Assembly (NCBI GenBank): GCA_007131945.1
Contig: SLPP01000415.1
Location: forward strand, 1 to 10,313
Length of the DNA: 10,313 bases
Reading direction: 5' to 3'
From: Paracoccaceae bacterium
GTDB taxonomy: Bacteria; Pseudomonadota; Alphaproteobacteria; Rhodobacterales; Rhodobacteraceae
Part shown: piece after piece, positions 7,499 to 10,313 of the stretch
Position numbering within the stretch: the first letter of the stretch is position 1
Layout: each line of letters opens with the position of its first letter
The notes under the pieces: model-generated
The model's database searches: none
What the model saw: only the letters and a program-made list of their open reading frames with translations
Told to the model about the DNA's origin: nothing
Program-made: the position numbers and the translations under genes

Positions 7499-7589
7499 AG
7501 CCGCCAGTCGGGGTTGGGCTGCACGTCAGGCGCTCTGCAGGGACGGTCTCGCGCATCGGCCCACGCTGTTCGGGACGGGTTTCACCGTC

Positions 7590-7618
7590 AGACTAGAAGC
7601 TCGCCCGACAGCTCGCAA
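7590..7618 (-). promoter_or_regulatory. Weak candidate promoter for the kinase/CPBP pair
   Basis: In the 150-base gap between the Tm-1-like stop and the kinase start, the minus strand reads TTGCGA (7618-7613, four of six matches to a -35) and TAGTCT (7595-7590, three of six to a -10) with a 17-base spacer. It is positioned correctly for the kinase, but the hexamers are weak. Read-through from the upstream genes is equally possible, because no terminator with a T tract is visible in the gap. Confidence 0.25.
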
Positions 7619-7638
7619 CAGCGGCCGTCAGCGCAGCG

Positions 7639-8889
7639 TTAGCCGCGTCGTGCCGGTTCGGATGGGAGCACACCCTCGGCGGACCAGCGATCGACGACGG
7701 CGAGCGCGGTCTCGGCGAAGATGGAATCGTTGATATGCGCGTCGATCTCGACGAGCGTGACTTGGGCCGGGCAATGAGCACGGATCGCGGCGCAGAAGGC
7801 GGCAAGCCCCTGCGGGTCGGCGAGCGGCCCTCCGGGGCGATCCCATTCGTTGCCGCCCTGCGTGGGCAGAAGGAAGGTGACGGGTCCCCGCGCCCGTGCC
7901 AGCCGCGCGCAGATCTCGGTCGCCAGCGCCTCGCGTTCGGCGGGTGTCAGCACGACCGAGGTGAGCAGGCGGTTATGCGCATGCGCGGGCCGGTCGGACA
8001 GCGCCGGCGGGATCGGCTGCCAGCCGACGAGATCGACGAGGTCGTAGCAGCCGATGGAGATGATCTGCGGAATGCCCGCGCGCCCCGCCGCTGTCATCCG
8101 GTCGGGGCCGGCGCTGATCGCCGAGCCGTGCAGGTGGTTGCCGACCTCCTGCGGGGCGAAGTCCATGACCGCGGCGAAGGCCCCCTCGGCTGCAAGTGAC
8201 TCGAAGGCCCGCCCGCCCATGCCGGTCGCGTGAAAGACCGCGACCTCGAAGCCGCGTTCCTCGAGCGCGGGCTTGAGCGCCACCATGTAGCGCAGCACGG
8301 TCTTGCCGAAACTCGTCATGCCGATCAGCGGACGGTCGCGGCGGGGCGGCTCGACCGCGCGCGCCGCGCCCAGCACCGCGCCCGCGGCCTGGCTGAGCGA
8401 GGCCTTGCAGACCGAGTTCAGCCCGTAGAGCCCGCCCGCCCAGAGGATCATCTGGATGTCGGGCGCGAGGCGTTCGGGCGGGATCATGGGCGAGAAGGCG
8501 ACGGTGGAGACGACGTATTTCGGCACCCCCACCGGCAGCGCCGCGCAGAGGTCGAGCGCGAGATCGGTGCCCATCGTCCCGCCGAGCACGATCGCGCCGT
8601 GGATGCGCCCCTCGGCATGCAGCCTCGCCGCCAGCACCGCCGCGCCGCGGGCCATGATCTGCATGGCCGCATTCTCGTCCTCGCTGGCGATGGCCGCCTC
8701 GACCGACGATCCCGCCGCCTCGGCCACGGCGTGCTTGGAGATGTCGGCGGGGCGCGAGGGATCGCCGAGAACCGAGACATCCATCGTGACGACGCCCCCG
8801 CCCTGCGCGCGGATCACTTCGGCCATGTAGCCCAGTTCGTCCTCCTTGGTGTCCCAGGTTCCGGCGACAAGGATGGTGCGATCGGTCAT
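7639..8889 (-). CDS. Tm-1-like ATP-binding domain protein (UPF0261 family)
   Basis: A 416-residue soluble protein, normal length for UPF0261. It is related to the N-terminal part of the tomato resistance protein Tm-1, which binds ATP and inhibits tobamovirus replication. The biochemical role of bacterial members is not settled. Family blocks visible: GTWDTKEDE (10-18), GGTMGT (103-108), GMTSFGKT (190-197), FHATGMGGRAFE (219-230), HAHNRLLT (303-310), FLLPTQGGNEWD (339-350) and HINDSIFAE (385-393). The glycine-rich blocks belong to the nucleotide-binding half. The DFAPQEVGNHLHG stretch (243-255) corresponds to the second half. ATG 8889 is chosen because it overlaps the TGA of the upstream aldehyde dehydrogenase (ATGA, 8886-8889). 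An in-frame ATG at 8901 would add four residues and overlap by 16 bases. Neither has a strong ribosome binding site, so translation probably depends on coupling. The pairing suggests a role in the same catabolic pathway. Confidence 0.88.
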   Translation of the reverse strand: MTDRTILVAGTWDTKEDELGYMAEVIRAQGGGVVTMDVSVLGDPSRPADISKHAVAEAAGSSVEAAIASEDENAAMQIMARGAAVLAARLHAEGRIHGAIVLGGTMGTDLALDLCAALPVGVPKYVVSTVAFSPMIPPERLAPDIQMILWAGGLYGLNSVCKASLSQAAGAVLGAARAVEPPRRDRPLIGMTSFGKTVLRYMVALKPALEERGFEVAVFHATGMGGRAFESLAAEGAFAAVMDFAPQEVGNHLHGSAISAGPDRMTAAGRAGIPQIISIGCYDLVDLVGWQPIPPALSDRPAHAHNRLLTSVVLTPAEREALATEICARLARARGPVTFLLPTQGGNEWDRPGGPLADPQGLAAFCAAIRAHCPAQVTLVEIDAHINDSIFAETALAVVDRWSAEGVLPSEPARRG

Positions 8890-10313
8890 AGCTGAATCCA
8901 TGCGGTTTTCAGGTTCACATATTTCTCGAGTGCGTGCAGCGACTTGTCGTGGCCGTTGCCGGACTGCCGGTGCCCGCCCAGGGGCACGGTCATGTCCGCC
9001 CCGCCATAGGTGTTGACATGCACCACCCCCGCGTCGATGGCGCCGACCATCCTGTGCGCGCGGGACAGGTTCCCGGTCCAGACGGCGGCGGCGAGGCCGT
9101 ATTCGGTGCCGTTCGCCAGCCGGACGGCCTCTTCCTCGGTATCGAAGGGGGTGATGGCGAGGACCGGGCCGAAGACCTCCTCGCGAAACAGCGTCATCCC
9201 GGGGGCGACGGCGTCGAAGACGGTGGGCGCGAAGTAGCTTCCGCCGGTTTCTTCGAGGATGCGCCCGCCGCCGGCAAGGAGCCTTGCGCCCTCCTCCTGC
9301 GCGCGGGTGACATACCTCTCGACGCGGTCAAGCTGCGCCGCCGACGCGATGGCGCCAGCCTGGGTGTCGAGCCTGAGCGGGTTGCCGACGACCATCGCCC
9401 GCGCGGCCTCGGTCAGGAGCGCGGCGAACTCCTCGTGGACCGATCGCTCGACCAAGAGCCGCGAACCCGCGACGCAGACCTGGCCCGAATTGCGGAAGAT
9501 CCCCACGGCCGAAACCTTCGCCGCCTGTTCCAGGTCCGGCGCATCGGCGAAGACGACGTTCGGCGACTTGCCGCCGAGTTCCAGATAGACCCGCTTGAGG
9601 TTCGACCGCGCGGAATACTCCAAGAGCCGCCGCCCGACCGCGCCCGAGCCGGTGAAGACCAGCACATCGACGTCGCGGTGCAGCCCCAGCGCCTCGCCCG
9701 CGACCGCGCCCTGGCCGGTGACGATGTTGAGCACCCCCTCGGGCAGGCCGGCTTCGGCGCAGATCTCGGCCAGGCGCAGCAGCGTCAGCGAGGCGGTCTC
9801 CGAGGGTTTCAGGACGACCGAGTTACCGGCGGCGAGCGCCGGTGCAATCTTCCAGGCGCCGATCATCAGCGGGAAGTTCCAGGGCACGATGGCACCAACG
9901 ACGCCGACGGGTTCGCGGTGCACGAGGCCCAGCACGTTGCCCGGTGTCGGCGCGATCTCGCCGTGGATCTTGTCCACCGCCTCGGCATAGTAGCGGAAGG
10001 TGCCGGCGGCGCTGCCCGGCTCGGCCTTCAGCGCCATCGAGATCTCGGTGCCGTTGTCGCGCACGCCGAGGACGGCAAGCTCCAGCGCCGAGGCCTCGAT
10101 GGCGTCGGCGATCCGGTGCAGGACGCGCTTGCGCTCGGCCGGCGCGGCGCGCGACCACATGCCGCCGACATAGGCCGCGCGGGCCGCCGTGACGGCGCGC
10201 TCGACATCCTCGGCGCCCGCGTCGGCGATGGTGGTGAGTTCGCTGCCGTCGATCGGCGAGGTGACCGGCAGCGTCGCGCCCGAGACCGCCTTCTGCCAGC
10301 GCCCGCCGATGAA
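8886..10313 (-). CDS. Aldehyde dehydrogenase, PuuC-like, 5' end beyond the window
   Basis: An NAD(P)-dependent aldehyde dehydrogenase of the ALDH superfamily that oxidises an aldehyde to the acid. The frame stays open to the right edge, giving 475 visible residues. The first, FIGGRW, is the usual start of ALDH homology, so only about 20 residues are missing. Counting from the edge: WNFP with N146, K169 (LKPSE), LELGG with E245, nucleophile C280 in SGQVC, and E379 (EEVFGP), all intact. The C terminus (DMTVPLGG, QSGNG, DKSLHALEKY, LKT, W) closely resembles E. coli PuuC, which acts on gamma-glutamyl-aminobutyraldehyde and tolerates other aldehydes. No putrescine-pathway gene is visible, so the substrate is undetermined. 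The internal ATG at 10160 is not the start, because it lies after the conserved N-terminal region. The stop overlaps the ATG of the Tm-1-like gene. It is probably part of an operon starting upstream. Confidence 0.95.
   Translation of the reverse strand, partial: FIGGRWQKAVSGATLPVTSPIDGSELTTIADAGAEDVERAVTAARAAYVGGMWSRAAPAERKRVLHRIADAIEASALELAVLGVRDNGTEISMALKAEPGSAAGTFRYYAEAVDKIHGEIAPTPGNVLGLVHREPVGVVGAIVPWNFPLMIGAWKIAPALAAGNSVVLKPSETASLTLLRLAEICAEAGLPEGVLNIVTGQGAVAGEALGLHRDVDVLVFTGSGAVGRRLLEYSARSNLKRVYLELGGKSPNVVFADAPDLEQAAKVSAVGIFRNSGQVCVAGSRLLVERSVHEEFAALLTEAARAMVVGNPLRLDTQAGAIASAAQLDRVERYVTRAQEEGARLLAGGGRILEETGGSYFAPTVFDAVAPGMTLFREEVFGPVLAITPFDTEEEAVRLANGTEYGLAAAVWTGNLSRAHRMVGAIDAGVVHVNTYGGADMTVPLGGHRQSGNGHDKSLHALEKYVNLKTAWIQL

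Noticed and set aside
5797..7500. Open frame of 567 codons on + opposite the histidine kinase
   Set aside because: The minus-strand kinase has unmistakable domains and motifs across this span. The plus frame is low-complexity, rich in Arg, Gly and Ala, and is open only because of the high third-position G+C.
7574..7589. GACGG/CCGTC hairpin as terminator after the Tm-1-like gene
   Set aside because: The stem has only five pairs around a six-base loop, with no T run following on the minus strand.
8886..10160. Aldehyde dehydrogenase starting at the ATG at 10160
   Set aside because: The frame continues open to 10313 and encodes the conserved ALDH N-terminal region beginning FIGGRW, so the gene is cut by the window edge and this ATG is internal.

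Overview
The window comes from a GC-rich alphaproteobacterium, most likely a member of the Rhodobacteraceae/Paracoccaceae. The evidence is the very high G+C third-position bias, a TrpS of the type I recognise from that family, and the murJ - rhomboid-like gene - trpS order. All six genes are chromosomal in character. I see no tRNA or rRNA gene, insertion sequence, integrase, CRISPR array or phage gene.

Layout. Bases 1-3643 hold a housekeeping block. murJ (lipid II flippase) is on +, a small membrane protein of the rhomboid fold is on -, and trpS (tryptophanyl-tRNA synthetase) is on +. The rhomboid-like gene is convergent with murJ and divergent from trpS. The 88-base gap between the divergent starts holds both ribosome binding sites and a weak candidate promoter for trpS. 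From 3647 to the right edge everything is on the minus strand. In transcription order (right to left) it reads: a PuuC-like aldehyde dehydrogenase cut by the window edge; a Tm-1-like/UPF0261 protein whose ATG overlaps the dehydrogenase stop; a 150-base gap; a 1002-residue soluble hybrid histidine kinase with about five PAS domains and its own receiver; and a CPBP (CAAX/Abi-type) membrane protease whose ATG overlaps the kinase stop. The protease and trpS end tail to tail three bases apart.

How the genes relate. murJ and trpS are independent housekeeping functions. The two ATGA overlaps define two translationally coupled pairs: dehydrogenase/Tm-1-like, probably the end of a longer catabolic operon starting beyond the window, and kinase/CPBP protease, a possible sensing-plus-membrane-protease module. 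The most notable points are that the rhomboid-like protein lacks the catalytic serine, the catalytic histidine and the helix-2 asparagine of active rhomboids, and that each coupled pair joins a well-known enzyme to a protein of poorly known function. I found no clear candidate for a wholly new system. The long open frames opposite the real genes are composition shadows.
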